From JAGTRP01 sp035655235 (lineage in GTDB: Bacteria > Pseudomonadota > Gammaproteobacteria > Burkholderiales > Rhodocyclaceae), in the NCBI GenBank assembly GCA_035655235.1, contig DASRUX010000231.1, positions 1-13,736 of the forward strand: DNA of 13,736 nt, in the 5' to 3' direction. This document shows, one piece after another, positions 5,965-13,736 of the stretch. The number at the start of each line of letters is the position of its first letter. Positions within the stretch are counted from its first letter, which is position 1. Made by a program: the position numbers and the translations under genes. The notes below the pieces were generated by a model that did no database searches, was not told the DNA's origin, and saw only the letters and a program-made list of their open reading frames with translations.

Positions 5965-7845
5965 ATGACCACCCGCCTCAAGGACTACTTCGTCGATGAA
6001 CTCGATGCCCTGCGCCGGCAGGCCGTCGACTTCGGCCGCGACCACCCCCGGGCCGCCCGGACCCTCGCCCTGTCGGGGGAAGGCCGCAGCCGCGACCCCC
6101 AGGTGGAACTCCTGCTGGAATCCTTCGCCTACCTGGCCGGCCGCCTGCAACACCAGGTGGACCAGGACGAGGCCCTGCTGCCCAACGCCCTTCTCGGCCA
6201 TCTCTATCCCCACCTGGCGGCGCCGGTGCCGACCATGATGGTGGCCCAGGTGGATGTCCGTAGCGACGGCGCCAATTTCGCCAACGGCGCCACCCTGGCC
6301 CGGGGCCGCTACTTCAAGGCCCACGCTCTGAGCGACCTGGACCAGCCCCTGGAATGCCGCTTCCGCACCTGCTACGAGACGCCCCTGTGGCCCCTGGAAG
6401 TGGCGGAAGTGGCCCTGTCGCCCATCAACCACTACGCCGCCATCGATCGCGATCCCCGGGTCCATTCCGTGCTCAAGGTGAAAATCCGCGCCTCGGGCAA
6501 GGAGCCCATCCAGGATTTCAAGCTGGACAGCCTGCGCTTCCATATCGACAGCGAAGACAACCTGGCGGTGCGGCTCTACGAGCTGTTCGCCCTGGATTTC
6601 CTGGGCGTCGCGGTGCAGATTCCCGGCAAGAGCGACCTCCAGCAACTCCCCGCCAGCACCCTGCGCTGGGTGGGCTTTGCCGAGGACGAGGCCGCCCTGC
6701 CCTATGGCTATGGGGTCCATCCCGGCTATCGCCTGGTCCAGGAATACTTCGCCTTCCCGGAAAAATTCCTTTTCTTCGACATCGACCACCTGGACCTGAC
6801 CGGCGCCATCCACGAATTCGACCTGCTGTTCACCCTGGGCGTCACCCCGGACCGCAGCCTGACTTTCAGCCCCCAGTCCCTGCGGCTCAATTGCATCCCC
6901 CTGGTGAATCTGTTCAGCCAGCGGATCGACCCCATGCCCCTGGACCAGGCCCACTACGAATACCGCATGGTGGCGGACCGGGCCTATCACCGCTACCACG
7001 AGATCTACGCCATCGAGGAGCTGGTGGCGAGCAAGCCCAACGCCACCCCCCGGCGCATCCATCCCTGCTTCGCCCTGGACGACTTCATGTCTATGGAAAA
7101 CCAGGATTACTTCTACGTCAGCCGCCGCACCGAAAGCAGCCTCAGTTCCGTGCCCGGGACCGAGACCTATGTCTCCTTCCTCGATCCCAAGTTCGACCCC
7201 TGCCATCCCGCCGACGAGGCCATCGGCGGCCGTGCCCTGTGCACCAACCGCCGCCTGGGCGAAACCCTGCAGATCGGCAACGACCTGACCCTGGAAGGTC
7301 CTGGGCCGGTCCATGGCGTGCGCATCGTGAGCAAGCCCACCGCCTACCAGGCGCCGTCCCTCCTGGGCGAAAAGCCCTGGGCCCTGGTTTCCCAGCTGAT
7401 GCTAAACCACCTTTCCCTCAGCCAGGGGACGATGGCCCTCAATGCCCTGAAGAGCATCCTGCGCCTCCACCTGGGCCGCTCCGGCAGCCTCGGCTGGAAG
7501 CAGATCGACAGCCTGATGGACCTGGATTGCCGGCCCGTGATGCGCCATCGCGGCCGGGACGGCTGGCGGGGCTTCGTCTCCGGCCTGCATATCCATCTCA
7601 CCATCGACAGCCAACGGGCCGCCGGCAGCAATTCGGTCCTGTTCGCCGAAGTGCTGCGCCGCTTCTTCGCCCTCTACGCCAGCATCAACACCCTGGTGGA
7701 GTTGAGCCTGGAGACCCTGGACAAGAAAGGCAACCTCAAGGACTGGCCGCCCCTGGCCGGGGACGTGGCGGTTGCCGTGGATTCCACCAACGACACGAAA
7801 GGCATGGAATGGCCGCCCCTGGCTGGCGCACTGCCGATCCTCTAG
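5965..7845 (+). CDS. tssF: T6SS baseplate protein TssF
   Basis: Predicted 626 residues, the size expected of TssF. ATG at 5965, 17 nt after the tssE stop, with no strong SD; translational coupling to tssE is likely. The N-terminus is diagnostic: DYFVDELDALRRQAVDFGR (7-25), DPQVELLLESFAYLAGRLQ (44-62), then LPNALLGHLYPHLAAPVPTM (72-91), the TssF counterpart of 'ALLEILYPHYLAP'. The C-terminus has HLTIDSQRAAGSN and VLRRFFALYASINTLVELSL (about 557-592), equivalent to the family's 'FLALYASLN' segment. TssF with TssG forms the TssF2G wedge core that connects TssE and TssK in the baseplate. Its last 37 nt overlap tssG in another frame. Confidence 0.92.
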   Translation: MTTRLKDYFVDELDALRRQAVDFGRDHPRAARTLALSGEGRSRDPQVELLLESFAYLAGRLQHQVDQDEALLPNALLGHLYPHLAAPVPTMMVAQVDVRSDGANFANGATLARGRYFKAHALSDLDQPLECRFRTCYETPLWPLEVAEVALSPINHYAAIDRDPRVHSVLKVKIRASGKEPIQDFKLDSLRFHIDSEDNLAVRLYELFALDFLGVAVQIPGKSDLQQLPASTLRWVGFAEDEAALPYGYGVHPGYRLVQEYFAFPEKFLFFDIDHLDLTGAIHEFDLLFTLGVTPDRSLTFSPQSLRLNCIPLVNLFSQRIDPMPLDQAHYEYRMVADRAYHRYHEIYAIEELVASKPNATPRRIHPCFALDDFMSMENQDYFYVSRRTESSLSSVPGTETYVSFLDPKFDPCHPADEAIGGRALCTNRRLGETLQIGNDLTLEGPGPVHGVRIVSKPTAYQAPSLLGEKPWALVSQLMLNHLSLSQGTMALNALKSILRLHLGRSGSLGWKQIDSLMDLDCRPVMRHRGRDGWRGFVSGLHIHLTIDSQRAAGSNSVLFAEVLRRFFALYASINTLVELSLETLDKKGNLKDWPPLAGDVAVAVDSTNDTKGMEWPPLAGALPIL

Positions 7846-8903
7846 CCCGCCGCCTGCGGCAGGATTACGCCCACATCGACTTCTACCAGTTGGTGAGGCT
7901 GCTACTGGCCGAACGTCGGCAGCAGGCCGGCGGCACCGCTCCGACGGAATCCGTCACCGCACGGGAGCTGGATGCCGCCGTGCGCTTCGGGGCCAATCTG
8001 GAAGGCGCCTTCCCCGGCCGGGAGGTGTGCGGCCTACAGGACGGCAAGCCTGAAGACGGCGGCAAGCCCGCTTCCGGTCCGGCGGAGGTGGCGGTCAACA
8101 ACTATTGCATCGCCGGCGCCCAGGGCCCCCTGCCCGATCCCTATACCGAATGGGTCCGCGACCAGGTCCGGGAAGGCAACGGCGACACCGCCGCCTTCCT
8201 CGACCTCTTCAACCACCGCTTCAATGCCCTGCGCTACCGGCTCAAGGCGCGCCATCGGCCGGTCCTGGAAGGCACGGCGCCGGAAAAGGGGCGGATTGCC
8301 GACTACCTGTCCGCCCTGATGGGCATGCTCGGCACTGAGCTTTCCGGGCAGGCCCCCCTGCCGCGGCGGGCGCTGCTCGGCCTGGCCGGACTTCTTTCCA
8401 ACGCCCGGCGCAGCCCGCCGGTGCTACTGGCCGCCCTACGTACCTACCTGGGGGTGCCGGTGGCGTTGCAGCCCTTCCAGGGCAACTGGCGCCCCATCGA
8501 GAAATCCGACCGCATGGCCCTGGGGCGGAGCAATTGCCGCCTGGGCCAGAACAGCTTCGCCGGCACCCGCATCTGGGACGAGCACGCCGAGATTTCCCTG
8601 GTCGTCGGCCCCATCGACTATTCCCGCTTCGTCCGCCTGTTGCCGGAGAAGAAGGCCGATTATTCCCAATTCGCGAATCTGGTGCGCTACCTGCTGGATC
8701 GGCGCCACGACTGCCGGGTGATCTTCCTGGTCCGCGGCGGCGAGGCAGCCCCGCAACGCCAACTTACCGTGCAGCCCGAGGCCGGCCGCCAAGGCCTCTA
8801 CCTGGGCCACACCGCCTGGTGCGCCGCCGACGAGACCGCCCCGGAAGCGCTACGCCAAGTGGAAATCCATATCCGGGCATTCCCCGAACGGAGAGCCGCA
8901 TGA
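7809..8903 (+). CDS. tssG: T6SS baseplate protein TssG
   Basis: Predicted 364 residues. The ATG at 7809 lies inside tssF, preceded by AAAGG (7798-7802). I chose it because it gives MAAPGWRTADPLARRLRQD, the standard TssG opening. Family features: HIDFYQLVRLLL (22-33), equivalent to 'FDFFQAVRLLE'; YTEWVRDQVREGNGDTAAFLDLFNHRFNALRYR (112-144), the conserved 'FLDIFNHRL' core; and the C-terminal LGQNSFAGTRIWDEH with LVVGPIDYSRFVRLLP (245-279), matching 'LG-x-G-x-x-W' and 'LGPL-F-x-x-FLP'. It works as partner of TssF. The stop overlaps the vgrG start (ATGA at 8900-8903). It is slightly longer than the usual 330-350, partly from a Gly/Pro-rich insert at about 72-92. Confidence 0.9.
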   Translation: MAAPGWRTADPLARRLRQDYAHIDFYQLVRLLLAERRQQAGGTAPTESVTARELDAAVRFGANLEGAFPGREVCGLQDGKPEDGGKPASGPAEVAVNNYCIAGAQGPLPDPYTEWVRDQVREGNGDTAAFLDLFNHRFNALRYRLKARHRPVLEGTAPEKGRIADYLSALMGMLGTELSGQAPLPRRALLGLAGLLSNARRSPPVLLAALRTYLGVPVALQPFQGNWRPIEKSDRMALGRSNCRLGQNSFAGTRIWDEHAEISLVVGPIDYSRFVRLLPEKKADYSQFANLVRYLLDRRHDCRVIFLVRGGEAAPQRQLTVQPEAGRQGLYLGHTAWCAADETAPEALRQVEIHIRAFPERRAA

Positions 8904-11566
8904 ACGACTTCCTGGACCCCCGCGTCATCCAGACCGCCATCGCCCAGGTGGAGCGGCCCGCGGTCTATCTCCATTGCGGCATTACCCTGGCCGACAACCG
9001 CGTGCTCGGGGCCGAGACCTTCCGCCTGGTCCATATCCAGGGCCAGGAGCGCATTTCCGAGCCCTTCGAATTCCAGCTGGAACTCCACGGCAATACCGAT
9101 TACAGCCAGCCGCCCCTGCGCTTCGACGCCCTGATGGGCCGCCCGGTGACCTTCGGCGTGCAACTGCCCCAGGAGGGCCAGACCGATGCCGACGACCGGG
9201 GCTGGGCCGACAAGCTGTTCAACCGTGCCCTCGGCGGCGAGGCGGTGAAGGAACTGTCCCTGTTCAACGGCATCGTCGGCGGACTGGCGATGGAGCAGCC
9301 CGGCGTGTACCGGATCACGGTGAAGCCCGCCCTGTACCGCCTGACCCTCACCAACCACTACCGCATCCTCAGCCAGATGAGCGTTGCCAAGGCCATCGCC
9401 ACGGTGCTGGCCGAACACGGCGTCGCCTACGACATGAAGAGCATCCTGGCCGACGAAAACCTGGCTTCCTCCCGGGTCCAGGATTGGTTCCAGGCCGGCG
9501 AGTCGGATTTCGACTTCATCCGCCGCCTGATGGGCAAGGCCCATCTGTACTACTACTTCCAGCACACCGGCAGTAGCCACACCATGACCTTCAGCAACCA
9601 GGCCAAGTACCTGAAGGTTCCCCTGGGCCGCCCGTTGCGCTACACCTACACCGCTGCCGACGAGCTGGGCCTCAACCAGGCCAATATCCTGAGCCAGTAC
9701 AGCATCCGCCAGAACCTCATCAGCAGCGGCGTGAAGAGCGTCTTCGCCATCAGCGAGGAGACCTGGGAGGAGGACACGATCCCCGGCTACCAGACCTACG
9801 CCGACAGCACCCCCGGCGACATCGGCACCCAGCCCTTCCGCCTCTTCAAGTTGTACCAGTACGGCGGCAGCAAGCTCGAAACCCACGACCACACCCTGGC
9901 CGCCTCCCAGGCCTTGGCGGCTACCGGGTTGCAGTTCTCGGGGGCCAGCACCTGCCCCCTGTTCCGGGCCGGCTACCAGTTCCAGGTGCACGAGGAGATG
10001 GCGGCAGGCACTGCGCCCCAGCCGGTGTGTCCCGGCATCGACAACCAGTGGTTCGTGCTCACCCAGGTCCAGCACGACGCCACCCTGGATGGCAAATACA
10101 CCAACCAGTTCGAAGCCACCGACGCGGCGGCCCTGGTGACGCCCTTCTCCATCCAGGAAACCCAGCAGGGCGCCGTGCTGGCCACCGTGGTGGGCCACGA
10201 TACGGACGAGCCGCCCAAGGACTGGCGCTATTACCCGAAGACCGTCTTCGACCTGAAGCAGAAGCCCATGGACGACAAGCTCTCGGGGCAGCACCCGAGC
10301 CTGCGCGCCCTGGGCGTGCTGGTGGAGTTCGCCACCGACAAGGGAACGGGGCAGCAAGCCTGGGTCAAGCTGGCCGCCCACATGCAGACGGTGCCGGAGG
10401 TGGGCGTGACCGTGGTGGTCACCCGGGCCAACGACGAGTCGGAATTGCCGGAAATCCAGTCCATCGTCCACAACAACGGCAACAAGGTGGTGGTACCGGG
10501 GGGCTGGACCGCCAGCACCTTCGTCGGCAACAGCTACAACACCCATTACGGCGACGGCAAGAGCGTCCGCTACGGCTGGAAATCCTCGGTCAACCTGGAC
10601 GAAGCGGTGGGCATCGTCACCAAGGCCTACGATTCGTCCCAGTACCGGGACGCCTCCTACAGCAAGGGCGGGAGCTACAGCTACAGCACCGCCGACCAGG
10701 GCAAGGACGGCCTGCTGTCCCGCTCCGAGTCCTTCGGCTCCACCTACAGCACCCACCACGGCGCCATGAGTCAGAGCACCACGGTGTTCGACGACACGGA
10801 CAGCGATTCCACGGTCACCGGCACCGCCAAGTCCGTGAGCAACCACAATATCGTCAAGAACACCTCCACCACCAACGTCCAGACCAGCGAAAGCACCATC
10901 GGCACCACCACGTCCACGGACAAGATCGGAAGCAGCACCAGCACCTCGACCATCGGGACATCCACCAGTACCCACACCATCGGCCAGACCACCAGCACCC
11001 AGACCGTCGGTTCCAGCTCCAGCACCTCCTGTACGGGCTCCAGCAGCGTGGTCAGCATGGAAGGCTCCAGCACCACCATGTCCACGACCGGCACCCGCAG
11101 CAGCACCTCCCTGCTCGGGTCCGGCACCGACCTGTCCCTGATCGGCAGCCAGAGCAGCATCTCCGCGGTGGGTGCAAGAACCAGCGTGGACGCCACGGGC
11201 GCCGCTACCAACACCTCCCTGGTCGGAGCCTCCACCCACACGGGGATGACCGGCGTCTCCGCTTCCATGAACCTCACCGGCGCCAGTACGAGCATGTCCC
11301 TGACCGGCTGTGCCGCGGGGATGAATATCACCGGCAGCACCAACGATCTATCGGTCATCGGCAGTACCAACGCCATCAAGGTGATCGGGTCTTCCAGCGA
11401 GGTCTCTGTGGTCGGAAGCAGCACCTCCGTCAGCATGGTGGGCTCCAGCACCAGCCTCTCCGTGCACGGCCCGGGCGTCAGTATCTCCGCCGCCGCTCCC
11501 CAGGCCGAAATCAAGCTGAGCATGAGCGGCATCAACATCGTCGCTACCATCGAGATCACCCTCTGA
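8900..11566 (+). CDS. vgrG: T6SS spike protein VgrG with nonapeptide-repeat C-terminal needle
   Basis: Predicted 888 residues, ATG at 8900 with GGAG 6 nt upstream; long in-frame open reading upstream of it overlaps tssG and is not used. VgrG trimers cap the Hcp tube and puncture targets. Residues about 25-410 form the gp27-like base: FRLVHIQGQERISEPFEFQLELHG (41-64), LFNGIVGGL (121-129), RVQDWFQAGESDFDFIRRLM (192-211) and HLYYYFQHT (215-223). A divergent gp5-like OB region follows (about 420-525: GAVLATVVG, ALGVLVEFATDKGTGQQAWVKLA, VGVTVVVTR). Then comes a Ser/Tyr/Gly-rich region (540-640), then a strict nine-residue repeat (about 660-857) forming the probable beta-helical needle, and a short hydrophobic end. 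No enzymatic C-terminal domain is present, so it should deliver separate effectors rather than be an 'evolved' VgrG. Confidence 0.9.
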   Translation: MNDFLDPRVIQTAIAQVERPAVYLHCGITLADNRVLGAETFRLVHIQGQERISEPFEFQLELHGNTDYSQPPLRFDALMGRPVTFGVQLPQEGQTDADDRGWADKLFNRALGGEAVKELSLFNGIVGGLAMEQPGVYRITVKPALYRLTLTNHYRILSQMSVAKAIATVLAEHGVAYDMKSILADENLASSRVQDWFQAGESDFDFIRRLMGKAHLYYYFQHTGSSHTMTFSNQAKYLKVPLGRPLRYTYTAADELGLNQANILSQYSIRQNLISSGVKSVFAISEETWEEDTIPGYQTYADSTPGDIGTQPFRLFKLYQYGGSKLETHDHTLAASQALAATGLQFSGASTCPLFRAGYQFQVHEEMAAGTAPQPVCPGIDNQWFVLTQVQHDATLDGKYTNQFEATDAAALVTPFSIQETQQGAVLATVVGHDTDEPPKDWRYYPKTVFDLKQKPMDDKLSGQHPSLRALGVLVEFATDKGTGQQAWVKLAAHMQTVPEVGVTVVVTRANDESELPEIQSIVHNNGNKVVVPGGWTASTFVGNSYNTHYGDGKSVRYGWKSSVNLDEAVGIVTKAYDSSQYRDASYSKGGSYSYSTADQGKDGLLSRSESFGSTYSTHHGAMSQSTTVFDDTDSDSTVTGTAKSVSNHNIVKNTSTTNVQTSESTIGTTTSTDKIGSSTSTSTIGTSTSTHTIGQTTSTQTVGSSSSTSCTGSSSVVSMEGSSTTMSTTGTRSSTSLLGSGTDLSLIGSQSSISAVGARTSVDATGAATNTSLVGASTHTGMTGVSASMNLTGASTSMSLTGCAAGMNITGSTNDLSVIGSTNAIKVIGSSSEVSVVGSSTSVSMVGSSTSLSVHGPGVSISAAAPQAEIKLSMSGINIVATIEITL
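10877..11470 (+). repeat. 22 tandem nine-residue (27 nt) units encoding the VgrG needle
   Basis: In the vgrG frame, glycines occur at residues 668, 677, 686 and every ninth residue to 857: 22 in a row with no insertion or deletion. The unit is roughly [S/T/A]-x-[S/T]-x-x-S-[hydrophobic/T]-[I/V/T]-G. The DNA units are diverged, so this is a protein-level repeat rather than recent tandem duplication. The nine-residue phase can be traced further left through G641, N650 and N659. Confidence 0.85.
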
Positions 11567-11573
11567 GGCCGCC

Positions 11574-13736
11574 GTGAAAATCGTCAAACCCATGACCCTC
11601 GGCGTCCTCACCAAACCCTACCGCTACCGCCGCGCCAACCGGCTGGCGGTGGCGGTCTACGGTTTCTTCCGCCTCGGCGGCGCCGCCGAGGGGCGTTTCC
11701 TGACCGAAAACCTGCAATGGCCGGCGGTGCTCGCCAACCTGCCCGCCGAGCAGCCCCTGGACGAGGTCATGCCTAAGCAGCGCGGCGAAATCCTCCTCTC
11801 CGGCCAGGCCCATGCCCCGGATCGCAAACCCGTGACCGAAATGCCGGTGCGCTTGGTCTGCGCCGGGGTGGACAAGGCCCTGCGGGTGGTGGGCGACCGC
11901 CAGTGGTACTACGGCCTCGTGCCCTGGTACCGGGTCACCCGGCCCCAGCCCTTTACCGCCATGCCCCTGGGCTACGACCGGGCCTTCGGCGGCCCCAAGC
12001 ACCCCGGCAACCTGATCGGCCGCGGCTTCAACGGCAACGCCCTGGCCGGCCTGGTCGGCGCCAACCGCGGCCTCTTGCCCAATGTGGAATACCCCGGGCT
12101 GCCGGCCACCCGCCACTGGCGGCGCCTGGCCCCGGCCGGCTTCGGCCCCATCGACCTGCGCTGGACGCCGCGCCAGGGCCGGGGCGGCACCTACGACGCC
12201 GCCTGGCTAGCCGAGGATGCCCCCGGCCTGGCCCGGGACATCGACTGGCGCATCTTCAACCGGGCTCCGGAAGACCAGTGGCTGGATGGATTCTTCCAGG
12301 GCGGCGAGAGCTATCGGCTGGAAGGCCTCCATCCCGCCGGCACGCTTACCGGCACCCTGCCCCGGGCCCGCATGCGCGCCTTCCTGCAGCGGGAAGGATC
12401 GACCGCCATCCAGGAAGTGCCCCTGGCCTGGGATACCGTCTGGTTCCTCCCCGAGGGCGAAGACCCGGCCCATCCCCTGGGCGTTGCCATCTGGCACGGC
12501 GAGGCCGAGATTTTCGACAGCGACGCCCTCGACGTGGCGACGGTCATGGTCGGCTACGAAGACCCGGCCCAACCCCGGGACTTGGCCCATTACGCCCAGG
12601 TCTTCGCCTGGCGCACCGACCCCGCCCAGGCCGCCCTGCATGCCTTCAACGAAGTGGAACTGGCCCCCGCCCTGGGCGAAGCCGAGGCTGCCCAGCTGGC
12701 CGCTGCCCGGCTGCAGGCCGAGGCCGAGTTGGTCGCGGCGCGCGAGGCACTGGTGGCGGAGCTGCTTGCCGAGGTCAACGCCGAACTGGAGGATGCCGGC
12801 CTCCCCCCCCAGCCGGCGCCCGAGCTGCCCCCGCCGGCCCTGGTGCCGCCCTCCCCCGCCGCCATCGCTGCCGGCGACTTCGACCTCAGCGGCTTCATGG
12901 ACCAAGCCATGCAGATGGCCGAGGACGCCAAGGCCCAGGCGGAAGCGGCGCGCCAGTCCATGGCCGAGGAGCAGGCCGAGCTCGATGCCTTGCTGGCCGA
13001 TCAGCCCTCCCCGGCGGAAGACGCCCTGGAAGCCGCCGAAGCGGCCTGGCAGGAGGCGCTGCACAAGGCCGCCCAGCCCGCCCTCGACCTGGTGGGAGGC
13101 GAAGCGGACAGCGACGAGGACTGCCGCCAGCTCCTCGACCTCTGGGCCACCCAGCCGCCCGCCGACGAGGACGAGGCCGCCAGTCGCCGGGAGGCCATCC
13201 GCAGCCTGCTCGCCGCCAAGGCGCAAAAGCGGGCCGCCCGCCGGGCTTCGCCCACCCCGGCGGTCGAGCCCCTGCCGGCCACCGCCGCCGCCCGCCTCGG
13301 CCAGCAAATCCTGGCCTGGATCGGCGCCGGGGTCTGCCTGGCCGGTCGCGACCTGGCCGGGGCCGACCTGCGGGGCGCCCAACTGGCCGGGGCCGACCTG
13401 CGGGAAGCCCAGCTCGAACATGCCGACCTGCGGGGGGCGAACCTCAAGGGTGCCCAACTGGCCGGGGCCGTGTTCGCCGGCGCCCGGCTCGACGGGGCGG
13501 ATTTCGGCGGCGCCAGCCTGTCCGCCGCCAACTTCAGCGCCAGCCGGGGTGCCGGCGCCGGCTTCCGGGATGCCGACCTGTCCGGCGTCCTGGCCATCGA
13601 CGCCCAATGGCCCCAGGCCGACCTGCGGGTTGCCCGTCTCGACCGCATGACCAGCCATCGCCTCGACCTGACCGGCGCCCGGCTGGACGGGGCCCGGGGC
13701 GAAGGCCCCCTGCTCCCCGAAGCCAAGCTCCCGGGC
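11574..13736 (+). CDS. DUF2169 effector-adaptor protein with C-terminal pentapeptide repeats (runs off right edge)
   Basis: At least 721 residues, no stop before the window end. The GTG at 11574 is 7 nt after the vgrG stop; GAGG at 11565-11568 overlaps that stop. Residues 1 to about 300 look like DUF2169: KPMTLGVLTKPYRYRRANRLAVAVYGFF (5-32), LPWYRVTRPQPF (118-129 region), GYDRAFGG (133-140), HPGNLIGRGF (143-152), with later FQGGESYRLEGLHP. DUF2169 proteins, found beside vgrG in many T6SS clusters, act as chaperone/adaptors loading specific effectors on VgrG. A predicted coiled coil (about 359-398, rich in AEAE and LAEL), a Pro-rich hinge (about 402-425) and an acidic helical stretch (430-560) follow. 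From about residue 588 come pentapeptide repeats (A[D/N]LxG type, e.g. LAGADLRGAQLAGADLREAQ), forming a right-handed quadrilateral beta-helix. The reading frame was followed across the segment with no stop. An ATG at codon 7 is an alternative start. Confidence 0.85.
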   Translation, partial: MKIVKPMTLGVLTKPYRYRRANRLAVAVYGFFRLGGAAEGRFLTENLQWPAVLANLPAEQPLDEVMPKQRGEILLSGQAHAPDRKPVTEMPVRLVCAGVDKALRVVGDRQWYYGLVPWYRVTRPQPFTAMPLGYDRAFGGPKHPGNLIGRGFNGNALAGLVGANRGLLPNVEYPGLPATRHWRRLAPAGFGPIDLRWTPRQGRGGTYDAAWLAEDAPGLARDIDWRIFNRAPEDQWLDGFFQGGESYRLEGLHPAGTLTGTLPRARMRAFLQREGSTAIQEVPLAWDTVWFLPEGEDPAHPLGVAIWHGEAEIFDSDALDVATVMVGYEDPAQPRDLAHYAQVFAWRTDPAQAALHAFNEVELAPALGEAEAAQLAAARLQAEAELVAAREALVAELLAEVNAELEDAGLPPQPAPELPPPALVPPSPAAIAAGDFDLSGFMDQAMQMAEDAKAQAEAARQSMAEEQAELDALLADQPSPAEDALEAAEAAWQEALHKAAQPALDLVGGEADSDEDCRQLLDLWATQPPADEDEAASRREAIRSLLAAKAQKRAARRASPTPAVEPLPATAAARLGQQILAWIGAGVCLAGRDLAGADLRGAQLAGADLREAQLEHADLRGANLKGAQLAGAVFAGARLDGADFGGASLSAANFSASRGAGAGFRDADLSGVLAIDAQWPQADLRVARLDRMTSHRLDLTGARLDGARGEGPLLPEAKLPG
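13338..13736 (+). repeat. Pentapeptide-repeat segment
   Basis: Codons about 588-721 of the DUF2169 protein repeat the A-[D/N]-[L/F]-x-x pattern, regular at first (LAGRDLAGADLRGAQLAG) and looser after about 13530. At the DNA level the motif GACCTG-(G/C)-rich recurs about every 15 or 30 nt, notably 'gccgacctgcgg'. It continues off the edge. Confidence 0.8.

Noticed and set aside
6354..7808. Upstream in-frame extension of tssG across tssF
   Set aside because: The extended sequence is Arg/Pro-rich and non-conserved, while TssF in the other frame is clearly real; the TssG-like opening begins at 7809.
8798..11239. Minus-strand open frame of 813 codons opposite vgrG
   Set aside because: Low-complexity Gly/Ala/Val product antisense to clear VgrG domains; an effect of codon bias.
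12207..13658. Open frames on both strands opposite or shifted from the DUF2169 gene
   Set aside because: The plus-strand shifted frame gives a Pro/Arg/Ser-rich product and the minus-strand frame a Gly/Val/Leu-rich one. The third frame gives DUF2169 and pentapeptide repeats without a stop.
1..13736. CRISPR array, tRNA or rRNA gene, insertion sequence or prophage attachment site
   Set aside because: I saw no spaced direct DNA repeats, tRNA cloverleaf, rRNA-like stretch, transposase or terminal inverted repeats. The phage-like proteins are T6SS components.

Overview
This 13.7 kb, GC-rich window carries the front part of a type VI secretion system (T6SS) operon with its probable regulator, from a Gram-negative proteobacterium. 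Sequence style (about 65% GC by eye, a sigma-54 activator, PAS signalling, a small envelope protein with a C-terminal Cys-Pro-Gly-Trp motif) fits a betaproteobacterium, perhaps Rhodocyclales-like. That placement is an inference without database support.

Left region (1-2284): a PAS-domain protein runs off the left edge on the minus strand. Next comes a minus-strand gene for a 121-residue secreted protein. Divergent from it is a 336-residue sigma-54 activator with AAA+ and Fis-type HTH domains but no sensory domain. A 78-residue, probably winged-helix, small ORF follows on the plus strand.

Control region (2285-2785): about 500 bp with no convincing gene. It holds a candidate terminator, three GGGGC(A/G)A-type near-palindromes, an AT-rich island, two overlapping sigma-54 -24/-12 promoter matches with an 11 bp offset, and a leader of about 155 nt. 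The layout suggests the activator drives the downstream operon, as VasH-type activators do in other T6SSs.

T6SS operon (2786 to the right edge, all plus strand): tssB-tssC fused in one frame (contractile sheath), hcp (inner tube), tssE, tssF and tssG (baseplate), vgrG (spike), then a DUF2169 protein (effector adaptor) that ends in pentapeptide repeats and is cut by the right edge. tssF/tssG overlap, tssG/vgrG overlap as ATGA, and vgrG and the adaptor are 7 nt apart, so translation is probably coupled. Stem-loops lie on both sides of hcp. No tssA, tssH/clpV, tssJ, tssK, tssL, tssM, PAAR or effector gene is in the window; if the system is complete they lie elsewhere, most likely downstream.

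Most notable points: the sheath fusion; a VgrG spike whose C-terminus has 22 glycines spaced exactly nine residues apart; the strong hairpins bracketing hcp; and a near-complete regulatory module (sensorless activator, repeated operator-like sites, overlapping sigma-54 promoters).
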